Shown here piece by piece: positions 46,101 through 56,149 of a stretch of 64,000 nt of DNA. Location of the stretch: assembly GCA_036873755.1 (NCBI GenBank), contig JAVTVY010033683.1, positions 1 to 64,000 of the forward strand, given 5' to 3'. This DNA comes from Hanleya hanleyi (taxonomy: Eukaryota > Mollusca > Polyplacophora > Lepidopleurida > Hanleyidae). Numbering within the stretch: the first letter of the stretch is position 1; each line of letters begins with the position of its first letter. Below the pieces are notes generated by a model. That model made no database searches. It was given only the letters and a program-made list of their open reading frames with translations, and was not told the DNA's origin. A program made the translations under genes and the position numbers.

Positions 46101-48856
46101 GGTTTGTCTATTTCCTGAGTGTGTATAGAGGTTTTTCCATTTACCTGGGTGGTGTATGGAGGTTCGACTGTTCACCCAAGTGGTGTATGGAGGTTTGTCT
46201 GTTCACTCGGGCGTGTATGGAGGTTTGTTTGCTCACCCGGGTGGTGTATGGAGGTTTGTCTGTTCACTCGGGTGGTGTATGGAGGTCTGCCTATTGATCC
46301 GGGTGGTGTATGGAAGATGGTCTGTTCACGCACGTGGCATATGGAGGTTTGTCTTTTCACTCGCACGGTGTATGGAGGTTTGTCTGCTCACCAGCGTGGT
46401 GTATGAAGGTTTGTCTGCTCACCCGGGTGGTGTATGGAGGTTTGTCTGTTCACACGGGTGGTGTATGGAGGTTTGTATGCTCACTCGGGCAATGTATGGA
46501 GGTTTGCCTGTTCACCCGGGTGGCGTATGGAGGATTGCCTGTTAACCCAAGTGATGTATGGAGGTTTGTTTTTTCACTTGGGCGGTATATGGAGGTTTGT
46601 CTGCTCACCTGGGTGGCATATGGAGGTTTGTCTTTTCACTCAGGCGGTGTATGGAGGTTTGTCTGCTCACCCGGGTGGTGTATGGAGGTTTGTCTGTTTA
46701 CCCGGGTGGTGTATGGAGGATTGTCTGTTCACCCAAGTGGTGTATGGGGGTTGCCTGTTAACTCGGGTGGTGTATGGAGGTTTGTCTGCTCACCCGGGTG
46801 GTGTATGGAGGTTTGTCTGTTCACTCGGGTGGTGTATGGAGGTTCGTCTGTTTACTCAGGTATCGTTTGAAGGTTTGTCCATTTATGTGTCATCTAATCA
46901 TTTGTCAATTTTCACCGTATATAATTCAGAAGGATTTTAGTACGGTACTGTAAGCTATACCTTGTGGCCCAGGGAATCCATGTTTAGGCCAGCCCAGAGG
47001 GTGATCATCCGTGGAGTCCAGTAACGTGTATTCCTGCTCGATACCAAACCATGGGATCTGATCCTTGGCTTTCTCCATGGCATCATTACATGAGTAACGG
47101 TAATTTGTTTCTGGAAAAAAAAATCAGGAATGTATGCGGAAAGCTTCAATACTTTTTCACCACATGTTTTTTTGAGTTAAAAAACTCCACTTTCATGTTA
47201 TTTTTCATGGGAGAAAATATGAACTTGTTGTTCACAAAGCCTGTGTATATGTTTTCATGCATATTCTTCTTTTGATATAATTCTTCTTTTTTTTTGACAT
47301 AAAATATAACTTCATTTTTGATTATCAACAAAGAGTTTTGAATTCAAAAATTTATCTTTTATTTTTTATAAAAAACAAAGTATTTTTGATATCAAACTAT
47401 GATTTTTTTATATAAAAAATAAATAAATACGAAAATGGCTTGTCATACCACAAAGCTTCCGGATGTCGCAAAATACCTGCAGGTTTTTTGTTGTATTTGA
47501 AGACATCACAAATGACTATCTTGTTGGGTTCACCCCTGAAAGGATCCTTGAAGATGGCTCGTGGGTAAATGTACATATCAGAGTTTGACCCCTCTGCCTG
47601 AAACGTGCTCGAGCCATCGTAATTCCACACAGGGAGATCTAGAAAAGAACAAAGCAAAAATGATACATGCACAAATTAGGCTATCAAAGTTGAATGCTTC
47701 CATAGTTGATATGGATCCGAGCTTTTCTTGTCCTGATTGGTGATCATCTTCTTCAAATGGAAATTGCAAGATTATACTACCAGTTGGCACTGTGCCCCAG
47801 GCACACAATCCAGAAAAAAAACTTGGACTAGTCACAAGCATGGGAATGTACATATATTGCTTATGATATAATAGTTGAAGGGACATAACACTGAGAAACA
47901 TATCTTGGGAACTCGAAAAGTCACATGCCCGAAATACAGTGACAATGTGCACCAATTTTCAGAACAATCCGATTAAACGCTATAGTATGGATTAGGGCAG
48001 TATTTTTGATGATAAAGGGGCACAACTCTGCAAAAGAACTTGTCACAGTAAGTCCGACAATTCACTTTGCACATCTTCACATGGTGATGATAAATGTGTA
48101 CCAAGTTGCAAAAGAATTGAACAAAAACTCTAGCACTAGATGCATTCATGAGGCGAGCTAATTAGACAGAAAGACAGATGAACATCGCCATCGCAAATAA
48201 TTTGTCCTATAAAAATTGGCAGGCGTATGAAAAGCATAATAAGCAGGCTTACTTGGTTTGATGCAAAGACACTATACTACACATGTATGTACATATCTGA
48301 ATGAAATGCAAACAAACTGTTTTTGTGTGTGGTAAAATATTTTTCAAAAACACTATACGCTTATAGCATAGCGAGGAGTAATTACTGAAACTACATTTCA
48401 CTCAAAGCGTACAACTTTTGATGTTCTTCTGTGAATAAATACCATTGTGTGCAAATATAGGCGTAAGTTGTTAGGGGTTACAGAAATCGGTAATGGTCGA
48501 AAATATTCGCACTTGTTATTAATCTGTCCTATTTGTTGCATTCATTAATTTTTTATCCATAATTTCAGTCTGTTATTGTTCATCTTCTTTCTTTCCCCAT
48601 ACAGCTCATCGTTTATACATATACCTGCCGTCTGTGCGCCATGTATATTTTAAGTCCCATCAAATAATCAAATGTTTGTACCTGCAATACATTTGGGTGC
48701 TACATCCATGGTTTTACATTTACTGCGGACTCCCTCTCCAGTTCCATCTATCCAGATATATTCACATTGTGATTGTGTTGTCGTCTGCTTCAGGTCTAAG
48801 TATCGTTGTAAGACCAACTTATCCGTGTGGGTGGACGGGGGCGGGAAGAAATTCAT
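30919..48856 (-). CDS. GLUL: Glutamine synthetase (GSII), six coding exons
   Basis: ATP-dependent ligation of ammonia to glutamate. Coding exons 48856-48682, 47638-47477, 47110-46961, 42607-42480, 36754-36555 and 31198-30919 join to 1095 nt, exactly 364 codons plus TGA, close to the ~370 residues usual for animal GSII. Visible landmarks: beta-grasp IWIDGTGEG (34-42), WNYDGSST (63-70), GIEQEYT (135-141, metal-binding Glu), [19 protein letters not shown] (197-215), NGAGAHTN (252-259), RRLTGRHET (302-310) and the C-terminal IRIPR and EDRRP. Between FSAG and GASIRIPR the four residues VANR, usual in animal enzymes, are absent in frame. This removes an arginine of the active site (human Arg319), so catalysis is doubtful. 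The upstream acceptor at 48869-48870 implies a 5' non-coding exon that was not located. Introns are 366-5725 bp and full of repeats. Confidence 0.93.
32169..32538. mobile_element. MITE copy 2 (370 bp, 5-bp target duplication)
   Basis: Left end CAGGTTAGGGCGATCCCGCT; the complement of the right end is CAGGTTAGGGGAATCCCACT. CACAA flanks both sides (32164-32168, 32539-32543). The interior shares TTATGCAAATTAGATAGATG and TTTAATGCGGATA with copy 1, though strongly diverged. It lies in the last glutamine synthetase intron. Confidence 0.8.
33851..35556. mobile_element. 1.7-kb TIR element with GCGCCC subterminal arrays
   Basis: Perfect 20-bp inverted ends (CCCTCACGGAAATAGGGCGC), with TA on each side (33849-33850, 35557-35558). 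Arrays of TGCGCCC(T/C)AA(T/C) words fill 33868-34245 on the left and 35142-35545 on the right, with a smaller cluster at 34510-34612. The middle (34250-35130) is AT-rich and non-coding. It lies inside a glutamine synthetase intron. No transposase is visible. Confidence 0.8.
35853..36442 (+). other. Unidentified open stretches in a glutamine synthetase intron
   Basis: Two adjoining plus-strand open frames (35853-36065, 36080-36442). The segment [12 protein letters not shown] in the second faintly recalls the C-terminal end of piggyBac-type transposases (a short helix following the DDE domain), but no catalytic residues are visible. It could be a decayed transposon remnant or chance. Confidence 0.25.
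36555..36754 (-). CDS. GLUL: Glutamine synthetase coding exon 5 (residues 206-271)
   Basis: Encodes [20 protein letters not shown] through [20 protein letters not shown]. Acceptor CACTACAG, donor GTGAGT, ending in phase 2. Confidence 0.93.
37245..38540. repeat. 161-bp tandem repeat with an exact 482-bp higher-order duplication
   Basis: GGCCATAACTCTTGAAAATA or variants recur at 37438, 37599, 37760, 37920, 38081, 38242 and 38402. Three units (37438-37919) are repeated essentially exactly at 37920-38401. The array ends in a GGACGGACA-rich tract (38470-38520). Confidence 0.92.
38541..40049. other. Intron sequence with weak repeats
   Basis: Diverged copies of TTTCAAAGTTGTCCATCAAA (38894, 39057 and, outside, 42220) show remnants of a similar repeat. 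No gene is seen. Confidence 0.4.
40050..42172. repeat. ~156-bp tandem repeat array with a terminal hairpin
   Basis: About thirteen copies marked by TCTTGCACAACTAGACC (40102, 40571, 40728, 40887, 41042 and onward to 41981), each with AAGATGGCTGCCTGGTGGCC and TTGGATTTTCGAATCGGACC. The end carries a GGACGGACGACGGACG tract and the hairpin GCCCACCATC/GATGGTGGGC at 42145-42168. Minus-strand open frames here are an artefact of the repeat. Confidence 0.93.
42480..42607 (-). CDS. GLUL: Glutamine synthetase coding exon 4 (residues 163-205)
   Basis: Encodes [20 protein letters not shown] and CNAEVMPAQ. Acceptor TTTGTAG; the donor is a weak GTTGGTG. Phase 1 in, phase 0 out. Confidence 0.92.
42742..46890. 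repeat. 31-bp minisatellite (about 130 copies) filling a glutamine synthetase intron
   Basis: The unit GTGGTGTATGGAGGTTTGTC TGTTCACCCGG (31 bp, shown split) varies in many copies; some include an extra CATCCGG-type insertion. Because 31 is one more than a multiple of three, successive units rotate the frame, and all three plus-strand frames stay open, the longest for 369 codons (45188-46297). The array starts 135 bp from exon 4 and ends ~70 bp from exon 3. Confidence 0.95.
42760..44520. repeat. ~880-bp higher-order repeat in the minisatellite
   Basis: The succession of variant units from about 42760 to 43640 is repeated in the same order from 43640 to 44520 (for example GGTGCATGGAAGTTTTTCTG at 42831 and 43711), with few differences. 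Confidence 0.9.
46961..47110 (-). CDS. GLUL: Glutamine synthetase coding exon 3 (residues 113-162)
   Basis: Encodes [10 protein letters not shown] and [11 protein letters not shown] with the two metal-ligand glutamates, ending HGFPGPQ in phase 1 before GTATAG. Acceptor TTTTCCAG. Confidence 0.92.
47477..47638 (-). CDS. GLUL: Glutamine synthetase coding exon 2 (residues 59-112)
   Basis: Encodes [20 protein letters not shown] and [13 protein letters not shown], typical of the GS N-terminal domain. Bounded by TTTTCTAG and GTATTTTG, phase 1 at both ends. Confidence 0.92.
47940..48680. other. Glutamine synthetase intron 1 repeat remnants
   Basis: AAAGGGGCACAACTCTGCAA (48016) and ACCAAGTTGCAAAAGAATTG are of the dispersed 'GGGCATAACTC' type also seen at 37245-38540. 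No gene is supported. Confidence 0.4.
48682..48856 (-). CDS. GLUL: Glutamine synthetase coding exon 1 (residues 1-58)
   Basis: Begins at the only suitable Met ([10 protein letters not shown]), 12 nt inside the exon, which starts after CTTGCAG. Contains [13 protein letters not shown]. Ends in phase 1 before GTACAAAC. The first 30 residues differ from vertebrate enzymes, as is common. Confidence 0.9.
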
Positions 48857-48960
48857 CTTGTGTTAAATCTGCAAGACATGCAAATACACATGTATATTAA
48901 CATTCAATTCATGGTCATAAGGCTATTCACTATATGTTTCTATAATTATTAAGTTAATGC

Positions 48961-50250
48961 CAAACAAGAGTTATCCCCCCTGCTGTGCAAACTTAAGAAA
49001 TAATTCCTTGTTACTGTGGTAAAACACCTAGAATAGATCGGGCTACAATAGGATGAGTCTTCACATTTTATCATTCAGGCCTATGGCCTTCGTGACCAAA
49101 CTTAGACTCCTCCTATTGTAGCCCGATCTATTCTAGGTGTTTTACCACAGTATACAAGGAATATTTCTATTCTACATGTACCATACTGAAAACGACACAA
49201 TGTGGAGATGTTTCCTGAAAAGAAAGATATTCTCGTGTATTTAAAACTGGGTTAACACCCCTATACCCGACAAAAAATGCTTTGGCCCGCCAATTAATCT
49301 AACACCTGCAAGTCACGTGCCTGAAATCGACACCGTATGACAGCTAAAGGGGTGTGCTAAAACGCCATTAACGATCAAAATGAGGCAAGCGTGACCCTTG
49401 ATTTCAGAATACATGTGAAATTCTCTCGTCATCCAATGATTGGATTGTGTACTTATGGTATGTTCAAAAAACTTTAATGACATCAACAACTTTGAATAAA
49501 TCTCCGCGGAAAGAAAAACTGTTCTCCAACTTTAATTGGCTCCATGATGTACGGCAAAAGGATGTACAAGAAGATACAGGCGGTCGATAAATTTTGATAT
49601 CCATTTCAATCCTATTACCCTTCTGGGCGAGTTCAACTGGACACGTGAAGAAAATTATGACGTCATATAATCCACACCGATTGGTTGTGAGGCAGGGTCT
49701 ATTGGAATTAGATCCCACCTGGGCTTCCTTCTTTACATTTAATAATGTTATTTGGTCAAACACATGGGGTGTGGTAGAATTGTTAATAATATGTCGTTTG
49801 CATTTTAGTATTGGTGTAATAAAATTGCAGGGCTTGCTTTTTCACCAGAATATAGGAATGCAATTCCAGTCAGTACTTTCCCATAAAGTTTGGGAAAACT
49901 TTTATAACCATTGAGTTCTCATGGAGTTATCTCCCCTGCTGTGCAAGCTTGTTAATATGAAGCAGACATCTAATTAAGTTGATGTGAAAGAATAATTAAT
50001 GTTCTACAATATATATTATATGCCCTTATTTGAAGATATTTCTCATGTTGGAGCTAAACAATTGAAGTTATCTCCCTTGCTGTGTAAATTTGTTATAGAT
50101 CAGATCTATGTTTACAAATCAGGAATTGAGGTGAAAGGTTTGTAAATTGTTCATGCTCTGAGATTTCAATGATAGTTAAACCAGAGTTATCTCCCTTGCC
50201 GTACAAACTCGTTAATATGCCAAATGTAATTACAAGTTGAGGCGAAAGGT
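48961..50250. repeat. Dispersed GAGTTATCTCCC(T/C)TGCTGTGCAAAC units
   Basis: Copies at 48968, 49926, 50066 and 50184, the last three spaced 120-140 bp. Part of a common molluscan-type repeat. The sequence 49170-49920 between them has no recognised content. Confidence 0.7.
48998..49168. repeat. Hairpin-forming inverted repeat (~60-bp arms, 43-nt loop)
   Basis: AGAAATAATTCCTTGTTACT through GATGAGTCT (to 49060) pairs with 49104-49168 with few mismatches. It is upstream of the glutamine synthetase gene and is probably a small MITE or foldback. Confidence 0.85.
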
Positions 50251-51500
50251 TAATTAATGACTGATGTAGCACCTACAACCCACAGACCTCTCAACCTTAA
50301 AGCACGTGGCCATTCTTTGTTTAGATCTACTACCTTCTACTATAATAACATTTTTTCAATACAGTTACAACAATCAAGCAGGATAGAAACTTTCCCACCC
50401 TCCAATTTTCTTTTCTTGCCCTCATAAAAAGTGACCAGAAAAGTTGAGTTTCAGCTCTGCAATACCAACCTCCCAAGAGCTGGTACTCAGAGTAGTGCTA
50501 AAGCGTGAAGTCAAAACACACTGCTGCATGTACAGAACCAAATAAGCATGATTCATTTTTACCTCCGTCGATCAGACGGAGGTCTAGGAATTCAACGTGA
50601 AATCTTCGGCCAAATAATTGTCATTTGGGGAACCCACGACTCAGGTGATTTCCAATAGGGTTTGTCACGTTTCCCGACGAAATTTTGAAGCAATGATTTT
50701 GGACACAATTGAAATGAAAGCTCGTGTGAAACACGGGCGAAGAGCATTTCCCCAGATAATTTTGTAACACATAATTTGTTACTAGTCACATGGCTTTAGA
50801 TCTCCCCAATTTGGGCACACCCCCTATTAGGCAATTGTTTTAGGATGGGACAGAGTGGGGGGCAGATACCCCTGGAGGATGAGCAATCAGGAATCATCCC
50901 TGGTAGCTAAGGGATTTCTTCACCAATGGTTGAAACCCAGTGTGAGGCAATACCAACTTTATTTTGTGTTTCATGGGACCACCGACATTAAAAAATCGGA
51001 TAAAAGTAAAATTTCAAATTGCCACATTTATATTTCCTACGAAAGTTTGAACATAAAGATTTTACCCCCTTTTTTATTCCCGATTGTATGAATTAGGCTG
51101 TTGTATTCTATCTGAAACAATGCCAGCAAATAAAAATGCCAAACAACAAAAAATAGATACCTTTCACTATAATTTTTTACTGTAAGTCAGCGAATTAGTG
51201 TTGTTGTAAAATGCTGCTAATACTACTTCGGCAATAACGACATTCAATGTAAATCGGGAACCTTCACTGGCTGTGTGATCTATCACTCTGTCTTGGTACT
51301 CATATTTCGACAGTGATGCAGTATGTCAGAACTAGGAAATGAAGGCTATTTCAACAGCTCAGCCGATACAGCATGGTTTAAGTTACTGTTGAAGCATGAG
51401 GCTGTTTAAACACATGCAAAATTCGCTAAATTGTTTTGGAAGAAAAAACACAGCCACAACAAAATGAATACAATGTTAGATTTGAGGTGTATGTTAGCAG
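50251..51500. other. Unassigned
   Basis: No gene recognised. A perfect short hairpin ACCTCCGTC/GACGGAGGT lies at 50561-50583. Confidence 0.4.
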
Positions 51501-51519
51501 TTAAGATGTGACTTAACAT

Positions 51520-51900
51520 ACAGTTTTTGACCTTGAGAAAAAAGGTCAATGTCAGTCATATTCATGGACTTCAGGTCCATTATCAGTTGCATATGTGGTA
51601 TCAATTTAGAATGCCTAGCTATATTTCATATTATATCATAATATACAGTATATAACCTGAGAAAATAGATTCAGTCAACTGGGATAGGCTTCTAGTCAGT
51701 CACCAACTGCACAAGTAATATGAATTTGGAGAGGCCTATCTTCACTCCTTTAAAAATTACTGCTAATGCTAAATTTGACCTCGATAAAACAGGGGAAGGT
51801 CAGTCAATTTCATTAGGCTTCTGATGCATCACCAGCTGCATATGTGGTATGACAAGAAAGATGGGCAAACAGAGAGACAGACAGACAGATGACACGGAAA
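51520..51900. repeat. ~130-bp degenerate tandem repeat with TGACCT words
   Basis: Three diverged copies marked by TGACCTTGAGAAAAAAGGTC (51527), ACCTGAGAAAATAGATTCAG (51656) and TGACCTCGATAAAACAGGGG (51777), ending in a GACAGACAGACAGAT tract. Confidence 0.6.
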
Positions 51901-54900
51901 ATTCAGTTCATTTTGGGGCATCATTACATATCATCTTAAAAGTCTAAATATTCTGTCAAAATGCACAAGAACACACCAATTTACTTCAATTGTTGAGAAG
52001 AAAAGCAATTCCGAGTAGGAATGACAATTTATTCTGTATATTTTGCTATTAGTTATAGCATCTTCAGCAATGAACAAAGTTACAGACAGCTCCATACGCA
52101 CAGTATATATACAAGGCATAATGTGATCTTAGACAATACGCATTCATGAATAGGTAGGCCAGTAAATTATATCAGGTTGGACAGATATCAAAATGCTGTC
52201 ATTTTCAGAAATTGTTAAATGTTAAGCGATAACCTGACAGTGATCTACAAATGGTGTGATTCAGGTGTATATCTGTTACATGATTCAGTCATAATATTGT
52301 CTGTAATATATTTATGTGGACAAGGGATAATAGTATTAACTGTATGTTGTTTATGATTAATATGAACTTTTTATTTGCTGGAATCCACTCAGTTGTTCGA
52401 CATGGGCAATAGTCTCATCAGCCATCACCATTCAATATGAATGTGATACATGCACAAGTCCATGGTCTTTGATACAGTATGGTGAAGGTGACCTGTAACA
52501 CCAGTATACAAAATTATACCGAGCACATTGAATCCTCACCACATGATGCTGAGGTAGATCAGAACGGAGTGTCGATAAAATCAGGTGTGTTTTGTAGAGG
52601 ATTCTCTCAATGATGATGCTATACTATACACATACAAAATATGAAGTGTTGGTGTGTCGGGCCTGTAGCACAAAATCACAATCAAATTGGTACAACTAGG
52701 CACACAGGGTGTCATTTCTGCCGCTAACGTGTTGATTTGGGTGGGGGCATCCTCTCAGGTGGAGGTGGGGTACTGGGTTTGGGAAGGGGCCTAATGTCTC
52801 AAGCAGTATTCAAGGTTTTCCATCAATATACTCTATTCCATACCCCAATATTTCAAGCACGTGAAATCAGACAAAACTTATGTGCGGGGAATGTGACTTC
52901 CACATACCTGGCTGGACATGCTAGTGGGGAACCCTCAATCCCAGGTTAATTACCATTAGTGGAGTTAATGTCCAACAAATGCAAAATTGAGCTTGGCATC
53001 CGGCCCTATGATATTCAGCGATGTATTCCCCTACGGACCCTGTTGCCTCGACGGAGGTCTTTGCGCTCATCCAGCGCTTGTTTTTTTAAGTGTGCCTCCG
53101 TTTCAATGTTACTACATACCCCTACTTTTAGTTGTACATGTATGGGGTCACATTCTTTTTCAGATTTAATCAAATTATTGAACTTCAAAATATCACAAAA
53201 TCATTTACATGACACATTTCTTTTTTCTTTTTTTTAATCAGGTGGACTTTCTCCTTGGTATGAAAAGTTATTAGAGAGGAAATCTGAAGACTAAATTTTC
53301 ACAAGCCTTTCCCGAATTCAAATAAATAAGTTGTGGTAATCAGAGTATCAAAATTATTATGCAATTCTAATTCCTCAAATGAACAGGTAACGGGAATATG
53401 TACCCTATTTCATCTAATTTTTCTAACAGCATTACATTTTTATGTCAACTGAGGCTAAATACTGAGACATGGATATGTTATTTATCCCAAGAACTGAAAA
53501 GATAGCCAGCGAAATTTGTAGAATGTTAGCAGAATTTCTCTCTGCAGATGCCTGAAGTTTAGTTTTGCTGTCTGAATAATTAGAAGAAATTTGAGGAATT
53601 TTATTCAGTGGAATTAAATTGAGCAAATACTGATGAGGTATTCTAAATTGAATCGCCACCGTATCGTATCCTTCTTAAATTCCTCCTTTACATAGGAGCA
53701 CCTCCTTACGGAGTACATATTTATTATTATACAATCAATTGGAACCACTCAACAATATTTTTTTTTATAGCTCGACTATCGTGCATTTATTATACAATTC
53801 TACAATTGGACGAACTACTATCCTGAAAGTACATTAATACAATTCTACAACTTTGGACAAACTACCATCCTGAAAGTGCTGTGATAGTCTAACCATGTGA
53901 GCTTCCTAGCGGTGTATACGATGTACTACTGTGAGTGAATTTATATAGCGGTCACTGAAAGACACCCAGGTACTTTATTCACCAAGTTCCTCCGCTGGCG
54001 AAGGTCTAGCATCCACCTGGTCTTTATAGGTTCCATTATCCATACATAGTGGCAAGATTTTGGATAGTTTATGAATTAAATTCAACTACCCAAAATTTTG
54101 GAAGGTTTTGAAGCAAATATTAATCAGCTGTATCAGTTGAATTCAACCTTCCCCGATATATTTTATATAGAACTGTTTGGGAGCAATATATATTCCTACG
54201 AAGTAGGCTACCATCTGCAAATTGTCCGGTAGTCAGTCAGCGAGTCCATCCGAGATCTTTCGTCCGCAAAATAAGGAGAACCGTTGACATTAGAATCTTG
54301 ATTTTTTGCATGAAGGTGCATTATGGGGCTGTTACCAGCAAGTTCTGAGCTGACCTATTTTTGATGAAAATTTCTGGTGATTTTTGATGAAAATCACTGG
54401 TGATTCTGACTTGGGCCATGCCCATCTTAATATAGGCAGGAATTCAACTTGGGGCGGGGGGATTTCCAGGAGCTCAGTGTGCGTCGGAGTCCTAATGCCT
54501 ACCCTACTTCGTAGGTCCTGTCACACTGTCATGTGTAATGAAGTTAAACGCTGTAGTATAGGGGCCTGTGAACAAGGACATTTGCGACCTGTGCAGGTAT
54601 ATCCCGGGGTTAGGGAGCAGAAGATACATGTCGCCATGTTAAAACTGGGCTAGCCAGGACGGTGGCTGAATGGTCAATAGTAGGACCCGACTGCACAAAC
54701 AAAGTACCTCGTCCACATCTGTCATTCACGAAGGACGAAAAATCTCCCACTGAAAACAATACAACTTGCAGCTGATTCTTTGTCAGTTATATTTCATGAG
54801 CCCAATTCATTCTGATTCTAGATCAGGATGGAGCCTGCATGGTGGGTGAAAATGTAGCTCCTATTCATCCGGCCATCATGGAAAAACTGACATTTGTTGC

Positions 54901-55085
54901 ATCTTCATAAGCGTGCTTATCGGTAATCCTGGAAGTGCGAGAACTGTTTGGGAGCAATATATCAGATATGTAATGGTGACTACATGTAATTGAGTAAAAT
55001 TATAAGTTTTCAGTTAGTCTTATCAAATTTTGTGGCTTTGAAAAATCTAAAGCAGGTGCGTGGGACAAAGGAGCAATGAAACAAA
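51901..55085. other. Unassigned, with short duplications
   Basis: No gene recognised. There is a ~58-bp tandem duplication at 53784-53880 (TACAATTCTACAA ... CCTGAAAGT). GAACTGTTTGGGAGCAATAT occurs at 54172 and 54940. 54555-54630 shares about 75 bp with 61143-61218. Confidence 0.5.
54530..54640. repeat. Dispersed repeat, copy 1 (partner 61117-61218)
   Basis: GGGCCTGTGAACAAGGACAT, then GCAGGTATATCCCGGGGTTA and GGGAGCAGAAGA, are shared with 61145-61212 at near identity. Confidence 0.85.
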
Positions 55086-55089
55086 TTAA

Positions 55090-55740
55090 GGGCAATGAGC
55101 CTTAATTCCTGCACATGTTCAATTTTACACACCCTCTACAATTTGTCTCTATATATTTCTTGAAAGCACAGTCCTTAAGAATTCCAAATATATTTATATG
55201 CGCTCACTGTAAATCTGTAGGTTGCAAAGATATTCAAATTTAAAAAAATTAATTTAAAAAAAAATTTCTTTTTTAAATGGCTATTTTCAAAAAAGTATTC
55301 AACTTAACGTAACTTTATACATTGATCTCTTACTGTGGAAGACAACGTCAACAGGAAATCTGCAGCTGTGTCTCAGTTTTGTCAGTTTTGGTCTAGTTCT
55401 TATTCTATTGACATTTAATTCAACTTCAAAGTTGAATACTGTGAGTTACTTGATTTTGTAATAAACAGGGAATGATGAAGTAAGTTACGATAAGTTGAAT
55501 ACTTTTTTGAAAATAGCATTTAAGAAATTCGATCTAAATTTTGAAGTTTTTTTTTTTAGTCCGAATATCTTCACAACCTGTATGTTTATAGTGAACAACT
55601 TTATATATTTGCAATCCTAAAGACATGAACTTTTAGGAAATATATACATTACCATAGCTATGAGTCATTTTTGGGGGCTGTACGTATAAAGACAAGTTCT
55701 AGATGGTGTGTAAAAGTGTGTGCAAGAGGACTCAGTACCC
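55090..55740. mobile_element. TTAA-flanked 651-bp foldback element
   Basis: Long inverted repeats (about 230 bp, diverged) meet around a ~165-bp centre. Well-matched parts are TTTTCAAAAAAGTATTCAAC (55286) with its complement at 55495-55515, and TTTTACACACC with GGTGTGTAAAA. TTAA lies at both borders (55086-55089, 55741-55744). TTAA targets suggest piggyBac-type mobilisation. Confidence 0.75.
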
Positions 55741-56149
55741 TTAACAGAACCTAAAGTTGTCTAAAAGAAAGAATATGCCAGAATCGGGTTGGCTGCCTGA
55801 TATGTCAAGGCTATTGTTTCCATTTTCAAACAATAGTCAGAAATGATATGCTTGGATGATGTTCTTCTTGATCTACTGACCCAGTCAGCCATATGGCAGA
55901 TAGTATAGTGTTACATTCGTGTGACCTAATAACATACATGTGTTAGTGACATACTTAAACCCAGAACATTGGAACAGTCATTCACTCATAACATACATAC
56001 ATGTTTATGGCAATATTGTGACATCATTTTGTGTGACAATATTCAGCAAATAACAATATTGTGATTTATTTAATGAATAATAATTTTAATAATCAATATG
56101 GGGCCATTGAAATCATGCTCTACTCTAGTAGTCCAGTCAATCTGCGGTT

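Noticed and set aside
42742..46870. Long open frames (up to 369 codons) as a Cys/Trp-rich repeat protein
   Set aside because: The sequence is a 31-bp minisatellite open in all three frames within a glutamine synthetase intron; the openness follows from unit length and lack of stops.
42742..46890. CRISPR-like array of ~31-bp direct repeats
   Set aside because: Units abut with no unique spacers, and the genome is eukaryotic.
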